DNA of 8,758 nt, from contig JAFGSP010000180.1 in assembly GCA_016934775.1 (NCBI GenBank), forward strand, positions 1-8,758, read 5' to 3'. The position numbers were made by a program, and so were the translations under genes. A model generated the notes under the pieces. That model saw only the letters and a list, made by a program, of their open reading frames with translations. It did no database searches and was not told the origin of the DNA. Source of the DNA: Candidatus Woesearchaeota archaeon. Lineage in GTDB: Archaea > Nanobdellota > Nanobdellia > Woesearchaeales > GW2011-AR15. Shown here one piece after another: positions 1-5,943 of the stretch (position 1 is the first letter of the stretch; the number at the start of each line of letters is the position of its first letter).

Positions 1-302
1 AGAGCGCCAAGACCTGCAGCAGCCTGTTCTTCAGACTTCTTTTCTTCTTTTGGCTCTTCTTTCTTTTCTTCTTTTGCGGCTGGAGCTTCACCTGATGCTG
101 CTGCCGGAGCTGTTGCTGGTGCTGCGACTGCTGCCTGTTTGACAGCTTCATCAATGTCAACATTCTCCAGAGCTGCTACCAAAGCCTTAATCCTAGCTTC
201 ATCAACTTTGACACCTGCTGCGTCAAGGACTTTCTTAAGGCTAGATTCATTAACTTTATGTCCTGCTTTGTGCAAAAGCATTGCTGCGTAAACGTATTCC
301 AT
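1..302 (-). CDS. rpl12: Archaeal large-subunit ribosomal protein L12 (P1/L12e family), partial at its C-terminus
   Basis: This is the acidic stalk protein of the 50S subunit, which binds as dimers to L10/P0 and recruits translation factors. The first 100 residues are in the window; the last few run off the left edge. Residues 1-58 (starting MEYVYAAMLLHKAG) form the helical dimerisation domain typical of archaeal L12. Residues 58-76 are an Ala/Pro-rich hinge and residues 77-93 a Lys/Glu-rich segment. The visible end, AAAGLGA, begins the same factor-binding tail that closes L10 here (GLGSLFG). The start is fixed by a strong GGAGGT at 310-315, seven bases upstream. The gene lies 26 bases after the L10 stop and is the last visible gene of the L1-L10-L12 operon. 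The family identification is secure; only the missing final residues are unseen. Confidence 0.95.
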   Translation of the reverse strand, partial: MEYVYAAMLLHKAGHKVNESSLKKVLDAAGVKVDEARIKALVAALENVDIDEAVKQAAVAAPATAPAAASGEAPAAKEEKKEEPKEEKKSEEQAAAGLGA

Positions 303-309
303 TTTTTTT

Positions 310-315
310 ACCTCC
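310..315 (-). promoter_or_regulatory. Shine-Dalgarno site of rpl12
   Basis: GGAGGT on the minus strand lies seven bases before the rpl12 ATG, inside the 26-base gap after the L10 stop. It matches the core of the archaeal anti-SD. It is stronger than the site in front of L10, which fits the need for several L12 copies per ribosome. Confidence 0.75.
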
Positions 316-328
316 TATATCATGAATA

Positions 329-1324
329 TCATCCAAACAAGCTTCCCAATCCAACAGCTGCATCAGCCTGAGGCTCTTCTTCTTTCGGAGCGTCTGGCTT
401 ATCATCCTCTTGTTTTTTTGTATCTTCCTGCGCGACTGCTGGAGAAGCCTTATTCTGCTTCAATTCATCAGATAAAGCCTCTTCAGGAAGGCTGCTTGAC
501 AATGAAAGCATCTCACAATATGCTTTTCTTAAAATAGCTTCAGTAGTCTCATCAGTCAATATGTTCTGCGAGACTGCCAATGCCATGCTGTCATTGCTTG
601 CTTTCCCCAGGAGCGCCTTTATTGTCTCTCCTGTCGGATAGGCTGAGTATACAGCAAGGTTGAATGATTCTGAGTATGCTGATACGAACTTGTTGAAGAA
701 TTCCTTCTCATCGACATACAACACCTCGCTCTCGAAAATTGTGCCGTTTTCGTAAGCAGCAGTAAGATCAAGTCCGATCTCCATAGGCTCTATCCCGATC
801 CTTGTCAGGATGCCTGCAAGTTCTGCGCTTATTACAGCCCCTTTTTTTGCGACAACAGTGTCTTGTTTAATGGCTAGCTTTCCTCCTTCAACGCCTGTCT
901 TGATTCCGAACTGGCCAAGCTGGCCGATAATCGGGCCCGGAGCAAAGCTGGTCGGCCCTGCTTTGACCTGTATGTCTTTTGGAGCATGCTGCCCTGCTTT
1001 TGCAGGTGCTTTTGATTTTGTCTTCTGCAATCCTGCATAAAGCTTGAAAGGATTCTCTTCAGTGAAAATAAGAGCGGGCATTCCTTTGAAATGCTTTTCG
1101 AGGCCGGTTATGTTCTCTTTCTTTGATTTTGAGAAAGCAATCTTCATGAGCCTTTTCTTGGTCATCCTTAGGACTGTATCCTTATCCCTCAATGCGGCCC
1201 TCATGTTCTGGAGCTGCTTTGCAGGGATGTTTCCCATGTCCACTAATCCTATTACAGGATACCTGTCAATGAGTTCAACAAACTCTTCTACTGTTTTTTT
1301 CTTTTGTTCTGAAACATGAGCCAT
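329..1324 (-). CDS. rpl10: Archaeal large-subunit ribosomal protein L10 (P0, acidic stalk base)
   Basis: L10/P0 anchors the ribosomal stalk: its N-terminal domain binds 23S rRNA beside L11 and its C-terminal helices carry L12 dimers. The 331-residue product has the archaeal architecture. An rRNA-binding domain covers about residues 1-105 (MAHVSEQKKKTVEEF start). A P0 insertion domain follows at about 106-175, with the conserved AGPTSFAPGP at 122-131. The rRNA-binding fold then resumes, followed by an L12-binding helical spine (about 206-285), a charged hinge and the tail GLGSLFG. I chose the ATG at 1324 because archaeal L10 proteins typically begin MAHV and GTGAT lies just upstream. A GTG at 1333, overlapping the L1 TGA stop, would add three residues (MIK). 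The gene is translationally linked to rpl1 upstream and precedes rpl12. Confidence 0.95.
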   Translation of the reverse strand: MAHVSEQKKKTVEEFVELIDRYPVIGLVDMGNIPAKQLQNMRAALRDKDTVLRMTKKRLMKIAFSKSKKENITGLEKHFKGMPALIFTEENPFKLYAGLQKTKSKAPAKAGQHAPKDIQVKAGPTSFAPGPIIGQLGQFGIKTGVEGGKLAIKQDTVVAKKGAVISAELAGILTRIGIEPMEIGLDLTAAYENGTIFESEVLYVDEKEFFNKFVSAYSESFNLAVYSAYPTGETIKALLGKASNDSMALAVSQNILTDETTEAILRKAYCEMLSLSSSLPEEALSDELKQNKASPAVAQEDTKKQEDDKPDAPKEEEPQADAAVGLGSLFG

Positions 1325-1329
1325 TTTTA

Positions 1330-1980
1330 TCACATTATCTTCTGGGGCTTGCCCATAGTATACTTGACATATGCTGATTTTACATTGTTCTCTCCCTGGG
1401 GAAGATGGTGTATCACGTTGTTGTAAATATACCTGATATTCTCAATAAGGTCGGCATCGCTTGATTTCTCATTACCGACAAGGGTCTGGATAAGAGGAGC
1501 TTTTTTTCCTGATAGTTTAACTGTGCCCTGCAGCCTGTCATAGACCTGTTGTAGGTTGGCATTTGGAGGCACGATACATCCTGCTTTTGGGTTTGGCATC
1601 TTTCCTTTTGGACCGAAAATCCTACCGAATGAAGTAGCAATCTTTGGCATGATGTTTGCCTGAGCCACAAAATAATCATATGAAGTTGCCAGTTTCTTGA
1701 CTTTTCTCTTGTCTTTGACATAATTATCGAATTCAGCCTGCATCACAACAAAATCCATGACTTTTTTTGCCTGGTCTCCGAGCTCAGGCCCGACAAGAGC
1801 GCAAATTGTTGTCTTTTTTCCTTTTGATTTAGGCAATTTCAGATAAAATTCAATCTGGTGATCAGGGTTTTTAAGGTCAAGATTTTTTAGATTTATGACT
1901 AAATCTACTTTCTGCTCAAAATTCCTTTTTGATGATTCCTTGAGTTTAGATATAGCTTCCTTCAGCTTAGTTTCATCCAT
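1330..1980 (-). CDS. rpl1: Large-subunit ribosomal protein L1
   Basis: L1 forms the mobile L1 stalk of the large subunit, which helps move tRNA out of the E site. In archaea and bacteria it also represses its own operon by binding an mRNA site that mimics its rRNA target. The 216-residue length is normal for archaeal L1. The family signature is at residues 119-132 (GRIFGPKGKMPNPK), and the C-terminus closes with the usual KSAYVKYTMG strand. The start is supported by GGAGG at 1991-1995, ten bases upstream. It is the first gene of the operon, with a TATA box at 2042-2051. Its TGA stop (1330-1332) overlaps a possible GTG start of L10. No L11 gene lies next to it, so L1-L10-L12 is a stand-alone unit here, an arrangement known from Methanococcus. 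Confidence 0.95.
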   Translation of the reverse strand: MDETKLKEAISKLKESSKRNFEQKVDLVINLKNLDLKNPDHQIEFYLKLPKSKGKKTTICALVGPELGDQAKKVMDFVVMQAEFDNYVKDKRKVKKLATSYDYFVAQANIMPKIATSFGRIFGPKGKMPNPKAGCIVPPNANLQQVYDRLQGTVKLSGKKAPLIQTLVGNEKSSDADLIENIRYIYNNVIHHLPQGENNVKSAYVKYTMGKPQKIM

Positions 1981-1990
1981 TTTTTCCTAT

Positions 1991-2006
1991 CCTCCTACCG
2001 AAGTAG
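1991..2006 (-). promoter_or_regulatory. rpl1 leader: UUCG-capped hairpin abutting the Shine-Dalgarno site
   Basis: On the minus strand the leader reads CTAC-TTCG-GTAG (2006 to 1995), a four-base-pair stem closed by a cUUCGg tetraloop, one of the most stable RNA loops. The last stem base (1995) is also the first G of the GGAGG Shine-Dalgarno (1991-1995). Folding or protein binding here could therefore limit ribosome access to rpl1. The hairpin and its overlap are seen directly. A role in L1 autoregulation is inference from the known behaviour of archaeal L1 operons. Confidence 0.5.
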
Positions 2007-2041
2007 TCCACGGCGTTTACTATGTCCTTGGAAAAAACAGG

Positions 2042-2051
2042 TATTTATAAA
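2042..2051 (-). promoter_or_regulatory. TATA box of the rpl1-rpl10-rpl12 operon
   Basis: The minus strand reads TTTATAAATA, a near-consensus archaeal box A. With the usual 25-26 base spacing, transcription would start near 2021 and give a leader of about 40 bases holding the hairpin and Shine-Dalgarno. It shares a 138-base divergent spacer with the TATA box for the gene at 2119. Confidence 0.65.
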
Positions 2052-2088
2052 TATTACTGAGACGAATCCGTATTTTTACACCCGGTAC

Positions 2089-2099
2089 TTTTAAATATA
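2089..2099 (+). promoter_or_regulatory. TATA box for the hypothetical gene at 2119
   Basis: TTTTAAATATA is centred about 25 bases before the ATG at 2119. The predicted transcription start therefore falls on or next to the start codon, and no Shine-Dalgarno is present. This indicates a leaderless mRNA. Confidence 0.55.
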
Positions 2100-2118
2100 A
2101 CAATCAATATAACTTCTT

Positions 2119-2457
2119 ATGGATCAGGAATTGAGTATAGTGGACATGGCCGAAGACTTGTTCTATGGACTAACCTTTAGATTGCTTAAAGGAAGGACGT
2201 CCCCTGAGGATTATAGGGCCTGCCTGATAAAAGAGATTATTTGGAATATTGAATATTTTGAAGACTATCAAGGCTATATGTACTCTTTTTCTCTTGAAAA
2301 TTATGCAAAGAGAAAACCCTTATTGGACTTTTTTAGTAATCTTTTTTCATCATGGGTGGAGCTTGAGAGCGGATATGAGTATTTGATGAATAAATTTCCC
2401 TATTCAGTCTATTACGATTGCATTCATGGAAAAGAAGACCTCTTTTTTGGAAACTAA
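2119..2457 (+). CDS. Hypothetical protein, acidic and rich in aromatic residues
   Basis: I do not recognise this 112-residue protein. It begins MDQELSIVDMAEDLFYG, has no signal peptide and no hydrophobic stretch long enough for a membrane helix, and looks soluble and mostly helical. About one residue in five is Phe, Tyr or Trp, with clusters such as EYFEDYQGYMYSF near the middle and PYSVYYD near the end. Acidic residues clearly outnumber basic ones. There are no obvious catalytic or metal-binding motifs. A TATA box about 25 bases upstream and the lack of a Shine-Dalgarno support a leaderless mRNA starting at this ATG, and codon choice (AGG/AGA arginine) matches the neighbours. It is divergent from the ribosomal operon. 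It is probably a real gene with no function assigned. Confidence 0.65.
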   Translation: MDQELSIVDMAEDLFYGLTFRLLKGRTSPEDYRACLIKEIIWNIEYFEDYQGYMYSFSLENYAKRKPLLDFFSNLFSSWVELESGYEYLMNKFPYSVYYDCIHGKEDLFFGN

Positions 2458-2475
2458 GACTTTTTTATTCTAGTC
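2458..2475 (+). terminator. T-tract terminator after the 2119 gene
   Basis: A T-rich run (CTTTTTTATTCT) follows directly after the TAA stop. Short oligo-T runs of this kind terminate archaeal RNA polymerase. There is no hairpin. Confidence 0.35.
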
Positions 2476-2490
2476 CACTTAAACATCACT

Positions 2491-2500
2491 TTTTTATACA
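2491..2500 (+). promoter_or_regulatory. TATA-like box for the small gene at 2526
   Basis: TTTTTATACA is centred about 30 bases before the GTG at 2526, giving a predicted transcription start within a few bases of it. The site is weaker than the others in the window. Confidence 0.35.
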
Positions 2501-2525
2501 CTCTCTCTAGCAATTTCTTTAATGG

Positions 2526-2717
2526 GTGATAGCAATAACTAAAGAATACATAAGGTTCCTGAAACCTGTCCCATTTCTTTACATAGATAAGGGAGATGAG
2601 TTCAGGGTCTACTATGACAAAGAGTGCAGGAGATTCATCAAGCACGAAGGCCTTAGAATTGACGTTGATAAGAGAAAAGGCACAGGGTATATGGAACTAA
2701 TAACAAGCAGATCATGA
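2526..2717 (+). CDS. Small hypothetical protein with a GTG start
   Basis: This is a 63-residue, basic, soluble protein that I do not recognise. The translated start reads M/V-IAITKEYIRFLKPVPFLYIDKGD. Its alternating pattern (FLYID, FRVYYD, LRIDV, GYMELI) suggests a small all-beta or alpha+beta fold of about four strands. The minus strand of the same stretch (2454-2645) is also open. I prefer the plus strand because its codons (AGG, AGA, GAG, AAG) resemble those of the sure genes, a TATA-like box lies at the right distance upstream, and the minus frame has none. An ATG at 2522 is in another frame and stops after six codons. It ends 40 bases before the membrane-protein gene at 2758. The start could be misassigned. 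Confidence 0.5.
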   Translation: MIAITKEYIRFLKPVPFLYIDKGDEFRVYYDKECRRFIKHEGLRIDVDKRKGTGYMELITSRS

Positions 2718-2727
2718 AGTCAAAAGG

Positions 2728-2735
2728 TTTATATA
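2728..2735 (+). promoter_or_regulatory. TATA box for the membrane protein gene at 2758
   Basis: TTTATATA is centred 26-27 bases before the ATG at 2758, and no Shine-Dalgarno intervenes. This predicts a leaderless transcript starting at the ATG. Confidence 0.65.
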
Positions 2736-2757
2736 CCGTTTTTTCCTAATCTGAGCT

Positions 2758-3237
2758 ATGTTCAGAAGATTTAGTCATGCACTTGCATGGTGGCGCTGGC
2801 TTTTCAGTTTCAGCGCATTGAAATATTTAGGGCTGCTCATAATGACAGCAGGGCCTCTTTCTTTTATTTATCTGTATATTTTTAGAGGTTCAGCTGTTTA
2901 TGTTGCTGCCATAGGCTCTTTATTGGCCTTTGTTTTAGGGTTTATTATATGGATCAATGGCTGGGACCCTTATGAGACAATTATTCCGCAGAACCAGGCA
3001 TATGAGTTCCTTATGCTTGTTAAAGAGACATTTGAGTTTGTGGAATGGTGGAAATGGCTTATGGAATTCAGTTTTTTCAAGTATATCGGACTGGCTTTTA
3101 TGATACTCGGGCCGCTGGTGTTCATGTATAGGAGGCTTTTTCTTGATACCCATATGTATGAGCTTCTCATAGGCGGGGGCCTGACATTTGCTACAGGTGT
3201 TGTCATATGGATGCTGTCTTGGGATCCATACAAATAA
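2758..3237 (+). CDS. Four-helix membrane protein made of two tandem copies of a two-helix unit
   Basis: This 159-residue protein is not one I recognise. It is an internal duplication: residues 11-73 and 97-159 align without gaps at an 86-residue offset, with 29 of 63 positions identical by my count. Each copy runs WW(R/K)WL..FS..KY(L/I)GL, a hydrophobic helix with GPL, a short polar turn, a second helix with a central glycine, then WDPY. Copy one ends at residue 73 and copy two is the C-terminus. A linker of about 23 charged residues (74-96) joins them. Predicted membrane segments are roughly 22-41, 47-67, 108-124 and 136-153. An even number of helices puts both WDPY ends on the same face. 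It is probably leaderless (TATA at 2728-2735) and lies 43 bases before uppP, which has its own weak box. Function unknown. Confidence 0.75.
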   Translation: MFRRFSHALAWWRWLFSFSALKYLGLLIMTAGPLSFIYLYIFRGSAVYVAAIGSLLAFVLGFIIWINGWDPYETIIPQNQAYEFLMLVKETFEFVEWWKWLMEFSFFKYIGLAFMILGPLVFMYRRLFLDTHMYELLIGGGLTFATGVVIWMLSWDPYK

Positions 3238-3248
3238 GCGAGATAGAT

Positions 3249-3260
3249 AAATTTTTATTA
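3249..3260 (+). promoter_or_regulatory. Weak TATA-like box before uppP
   Basis: AAATTTTTATTA is centred about 26 bases before the uppP ATG. No Shine-Dalgarno is visible, so if this is a promoter the mRNA is leaderless. Read-through from the gene at 2758 is the alternative. Confidence 0.4.
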
Positions 3261-3280
3261 GCGGCTGATTCTTCAATGTT

Positions 3281-4042
3281 ATGGCGACACTATTTGAGGC
3301 GATTCTCCTCGGTATTATTCAGGGAGTGACAGAATGGCTTCCCATAAGTTCTTCCGGGCACCTTGTGCTTGCCCAGCACCTGCTTGGACTTCAGGAGCCT
3401 GTAGTATTTGATGTTGTGCTGCATTTCGGCAGTCTCTTGGTCATATTGATGGTCTACTGGAAAGACCTCATAGAGCTCCTTTTTGGTGTCTTCAGGAGAG
3501 ATATGAAAGTTATAAATTATGTCCTTATGCTGATTGTTGCTTCTGTGCCTATAGCTTTTGTAGGCATTTTCCTCAATGACCTGATTAAGTCAGCTTTCAA
3601 CAGCACAAAAATAGTTGGCATTTCTCTACTAATTACCTCTGTGCTTCTCTTTCTTAGCAGATATGTCAAGAAAAAGAAAACAGAGCTTAATTTTGTAAAT
3701 ACCCTTGTTATTGGATTTGCGCAGGCTCTGGCCATACTTCCGGGAGTCTCAAGATCAGGCTCAACAATATCCACAGGATTGATACAGGGAGTTGAAAAAG
3801 AAGAGGCTGCGAAATTCTCTTTTTTGATGGCAATGCCTGCTATACTTGGGGCTAATCTACTTGAGATCAGGCACCTTGGTGAAATTACTAATCTTCCTTT
3901 GCTCGGGGTTGCCACACTTACAACAATAATCACCGGATATGTTTCATTAAGGCTTCTCCTCCACATAATCAGAAAAGACTGGTTCCATAAATTCGGATGG
4001 TATTGCCTTGTTATGGGTTTAGTTGTATTGTTGTTTCTTTGA
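3281..4042 (+). CDS. uppP: Undecaprenyl-diphosphatase (UppP/BacA family) acting on a polyprenyl-diphosphate carrier
   Basis: UppP is an integral membrane phosphatase that converts a C55-type polyprenyl diphosphate to the monophosphate, so that the lipid carrier can be reloaded with sugar. Archaea lack murein, so here the carrier presumably serves N-glycosylation or surface polysaccharide. Both family motifs are intact. The first is QGVTEWLPISSSGHL at residues 14-28, with the conserved Glu18, Ser and His27. The second is PGVSRSGST at 154-162, with the phosphate-binding Arg158. The 253-residue length and many hydrophobic helices fit the family (usually about 255-275 residues). The ATG places the first motif at its usual distance from the N-terminus. 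The gene precedes the MoxR/DUF58 pair, which has its own promoter. In bacteria this protein gives bacitracin resistance when overexpressed; nothing here suggests that role. Confidence 0.93.
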   Translation: MATLFEAILLGIIQGVTEWLPISSSGHLVLAQHLLGLQEPVVFDVVLHFGSLLVILMVYWKDLIELLFGVFRRDMKVINYVLMLIVASVPIAFVGIFLNDLIKSAFNSTKIVGISLLITSVLLFLSRYVKKKKTELNFVNTLVIGFAQALAILPGVSRSGSTISTGLIQGVEKEEAAKFSFLMAMPAILGANLLEIRHLGEITNLPLLGVATLTTIITGYVSLRLLLHIIRKDWFHKFGWYCLVMGLVVLLFL

Positions 4043-4072
4043 TTGTTCCAATAGTGTTCTATGAACGACAGA

Positions 4073-4080
4073 TTTATAAA
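4073..4080 (+). promoter_or_regulatory. TATA box of the MoxR-DUF58 operon
   Basis: TTTATAAA is a consensus archaeal TATA box. The predicted start is near 4103, which leaves a leader of about 24 bases containing a Shine-Dalgarno. This differs from the leaderless genes around it. Confidence 0.6.
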
Positions 4081-4115
4081 CCAAAATAGATATTGATTTC
4101 TTTATCATAATCTTA

Positions 4116-4122
4116 GAGGTGA
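4116..4122 (+). promoter_or_regulatory. Shine-Dalgarno site of the MoxR gene
   Basis: GAGGTGA lies four bases before the ATG at 4127 and matches the archaeal anti-SD (GGAGGTGAT) over seven bases. It fixes the start codon. Confidence 0.7.
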
Positions 4123-4126
4123 ACTT

Positions 4127-5059
4127 ATGAAAGAAGTCCAGCAGAGGATAGCAGGTGTTCTGAAAGAACTGAAGAAAGTCATTGTCGGCCAGGAAGAAGT
4201 AATGAAGCAGATCCTGGTGAGCATATTCTGCGATGCTAACGCTCTTTTGGAGAGCTATCCGGGGCTTGGGAAGACAACCATGATTAAGACCCTTGCGGAT
4301 ATCATGGACCTGAAGTTTTCTAGGATTCAGTCAACTCCTGACCTTATGCCGACAGATATTACAGGAACTTATGTGCTTGAGGAAAAAGACGGAAAGAGAG
4401 TATTCAATTTCCATAAAGGCCCGATTTTTGCGAATATTGTGCTGGTGGACGAGATTAACAGGGCTACTCCTAAGACACAGTCGGCCCTTCTTGAAGCAAT
4501 GCAGGAGAAACAGGTTACTTTGGGAAGGAATACTTTTCCGCTGGAGATGCCGTTCTTTGTGCTGGCCACCCAGAATCCTATTGAGCAGGAGGGTACGTAT
4601 CCCCTGCCGGAAGCCCAGACAGACCGTTTCTTGTTGAAGATAAAAGTTGACTATCCCACTATGGAAGAAGAAGACCTGATAATTGACAGGTTTACAGGAA
4701 AGACAGAGGTAGAGCCTGTGAAAAAGATGTTCAATGCCCAGATAATAGATAAGTTCCAGCAGTATACAAGGGAAGTGCCTATAGCGAATGACCTGAAAAA
4801 GAGAGTGCTGAAGATAGTCAACTTGACGAGGACTGAGAAAGACATAATTGAGTACGGAGCATCTCCAAGGGCATCTATGGGGCTTGTATTGGCAAGCAAG
4901 GCAAATGCCCTTCTTGAGGGAAGGAATTTTGTCAGCAAGCAGGATATAGATAAGATGGCGTATCCAATACTAAGGCACCGTATAATACTGAATTTCGAGG
5001 CAGAGCGAAAAGGAATGACCTCAGATGATGCAATTGCCTCTGTTATCAGGAAAGCCTGA
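4127..5059 (+). CDS. MoxR-family AAA+ ATPase
   Basis: MoxR ATPases are hexameric, chaperone-like AAA+ proteins that usually work with a DUF58 or von Willebrand A partner to remodel or activate membrane-associated complexes. The 310-residue protein has the full set of motifs. Walker A is PGLGKTT at 45-51, Walker B is VLVDEINRA at 105-113, and the sensor 1 region has ATQNP (N150). The MoxR hallmark EGTYPLPEAQTDRF is at 155-168, and sensor 2 is GASPRAS at 244-250 (R248). One oddity: the first Walker A position, normally Gly (GVPGLGKT), is Ser43 here (SYPGLGKT). The lysine and threonine are intact, so ATP binding is probably kept. Promoter and Shine-Dalgarno are well placed. It is followed at once by the DUF58 gene. 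The true substrate is unknown. Confidence 0.93.
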   Translation: MKEVQQRIAGVLKELKKVIVGQEEVMKQILVSIFCDANALLESYPGLGKTTMIKTLADIMDLKFSRIQSTPDLMPTDITGTYVLEEKDGKRVFNFHKGPIFANIVLVDEINRATPKTQSALLEAMQEKQVTLGRNTFPLEMPFFVLATQNPIEQEGTYPLPEAQTDRFLLKIKVDYPTMEEEDLIIDRFTGKTEVEPVKKMFNAQIIDKFQQYTREVPIANDLKKRVLKIVNLTRTEKDIIEYGASPRASMGLVLASKANALLEGRNFVSKQDIDKMAYPILRHRIILNFEAERKGMTSDDAIASVIRKA

Positions 5060-5089
5060 AAATGATTGATATTAAAAAATGATTGATAT
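5059..5089 (+). repeat. 17-base tandem duplication of the DUF58 start region, with a six-codon mini-ORF
   Basis: AAAATGATTGATAT occurs at 5059-5072 and again at 5076-5089, a 17-base offset. The second copy contains the DUF58 ATG. The first copy starts a mini-ORF, MIDIKK-stop (5062-5082), whose TGA overlaps the DUF58 ATG as ATGA. Because 17 is not a multiple of three, the duplicated start was thrown out of frame and now ends exactly at the real start. Ribosomes ending MoxR at 5059 could restart at 5062 and again at 5079. Confidence 0.6.
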
Positions 5090-5933
5090 AGATTTTCTTT
5101 CAAGCCTTAAGCGGTTCCATGTTATTGTCAACAAGAGAGTGACAAGCAGCTTTACGGGCTCGAGAAAATCAATATCTTTGGGAAGAGGACTTATCATAAA
5201 CGATTTCAGGCCGTACACTCCGGGCGATGATTACAGAGCCATAGACTGGAAGCTTTTTGCGAGGACAGATGAGTTCTTTGTCAAGAGATATGAGGAAGAA
5301 AAAAACCTTACTTCTCATGTTCTTATAGATGTGAGCAAGAGCATGGACTATGGAAGCGGAAGGCATAAGAAATTTGAATATGCGGCAATGCTTGCTCTTG
5401 GGTTTGCTTATCTTGGAGCAAGAAATAATGAAAAATTCCATCTTACACTGATTTCAGACAAGACACGCTATCTGAAAGCAGAGAGAAGCTCCAACCAGGT
5501 TCTTGGGTTTCTTCACTATTTGAATAAGGTGAAGTGCAAAGGCATAATCAATTTTGAAGAAGAAGTCAGGAAATATAAGAAAACCATAAAATCAAAGAGC
5601 CTTGTGGTCATCATATCGGATTTCCTTTTTGACATAGAGCAGGTGCGCAATACTCTTTACCTATTCAGGAACCATGACCTAAGGGTTATCCAGATCCTGG
5701 ACAAAACAGAGACTAATTTCAGGGTGTTCGGCTCAGTGCTTCTGGAGGATAGTGAAACAGGGCTGCAGATGGAGACATATATCAGCGAAAGCCGTAGACA
5801 AGAATACAGGGAGAGGATGTATCACCATATACTTGAGGTAGAGAAGGAGACCCTGAATGCCAAAGGCAAATTCTTCTTATTTAGCACAGAACATCCTCTT
5901 TTCGATGCTTTCTACCAGATTGTGAATACTTAG
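5079..5933 (+). CDS. DUF58 domain protein (von Willebrand A-like), partner of MoxR
   Basis: DUF58 proteins have a vWA-like fold and are nearly always encoded beside a MoxR ATPase. They are thought to act with it at the membrane, though the molecular role is poorly known. The 284-residue protein has the family core at residues 42-72: DFRPYTPGDDYRAIDWKLFA, then R and a conserved Glu-rich end (VKRYEEEK). A MIDAS-like metal site follows at 84-89 (DVSKSM), with a second acidic motif SDF at 180-182 after a hydrophobic strand. No N-terminal membrane anchor is visible; many DUF58 proteins have one, so this form is probably soluble. The start is taken at the ATG where homology-like sequence begins; only the out-of-frame mini-ORF precedes it. 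It is co-transcribed with MoxR, with a 19-base gap. No BatA/BatB-type vWA or transglutaminase genes follow, so the module is minimal. Confidence 0.9.
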   Translation: MIDIDFLSSLKRFHVIVNKRVTSSFTGSRKSISLGRGLIINDFRPYTPGDDYRAIDWKLFARTDEFFVKRYEEEKNLTSHVLIDVSKSMDYGSGRHKKFEYAAMLALGFAYLGARNNEKFHLTLISDKTRYLKAERSSNQVLGFLHYLNKVKCKGIINFEEEVRKYKKTIKSKSLVVIISDFLFDIEQVRNTLYLFRNHDLRVIQILDKTETNFRVFGSVLLEDSETGLQMETYISESRRQEYRERMYHHILEVEKETLNAKGKFFLFSTEHPLFDAFYQIVNT

Positions 5934-5943
5934 AATTGAAAAG

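Noticed and set aside
1322..1333. GTG at 1333 as the L10 start
   Set aside because: Possible, since it overlaps the L1 stop, but the ATG at 1324 gives the family-typical MAHV start with a GTGAT element just upstream.
1413..1721. Open frame on the minus strand inside rpl1 (102 codons)
   Set aside because: It is in another frame of a certain ribosomal gene and its product (MSKTREKSRNWQ start) has no domain pattern.
2454..2645. 63-codon open frame on the minus strand overlapping the 2526 gene
   Set aside because: It has no TATA box or Shine-Dalgarno upstream and runs over the end of the 2119 gene; the plus frame has better codons and a promoter-like site.
3517..3966. 149-codon minus-strand frame opposite uppP
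   Set aside because: Shadow of the uppP coding strand, which has both catalytic motifs intact.
4651..5103. 150-codon minus-strand frame opposite the MoxR gene
   Set aside because: Antisense shadow of MoxR; no promoter or domain pattern.
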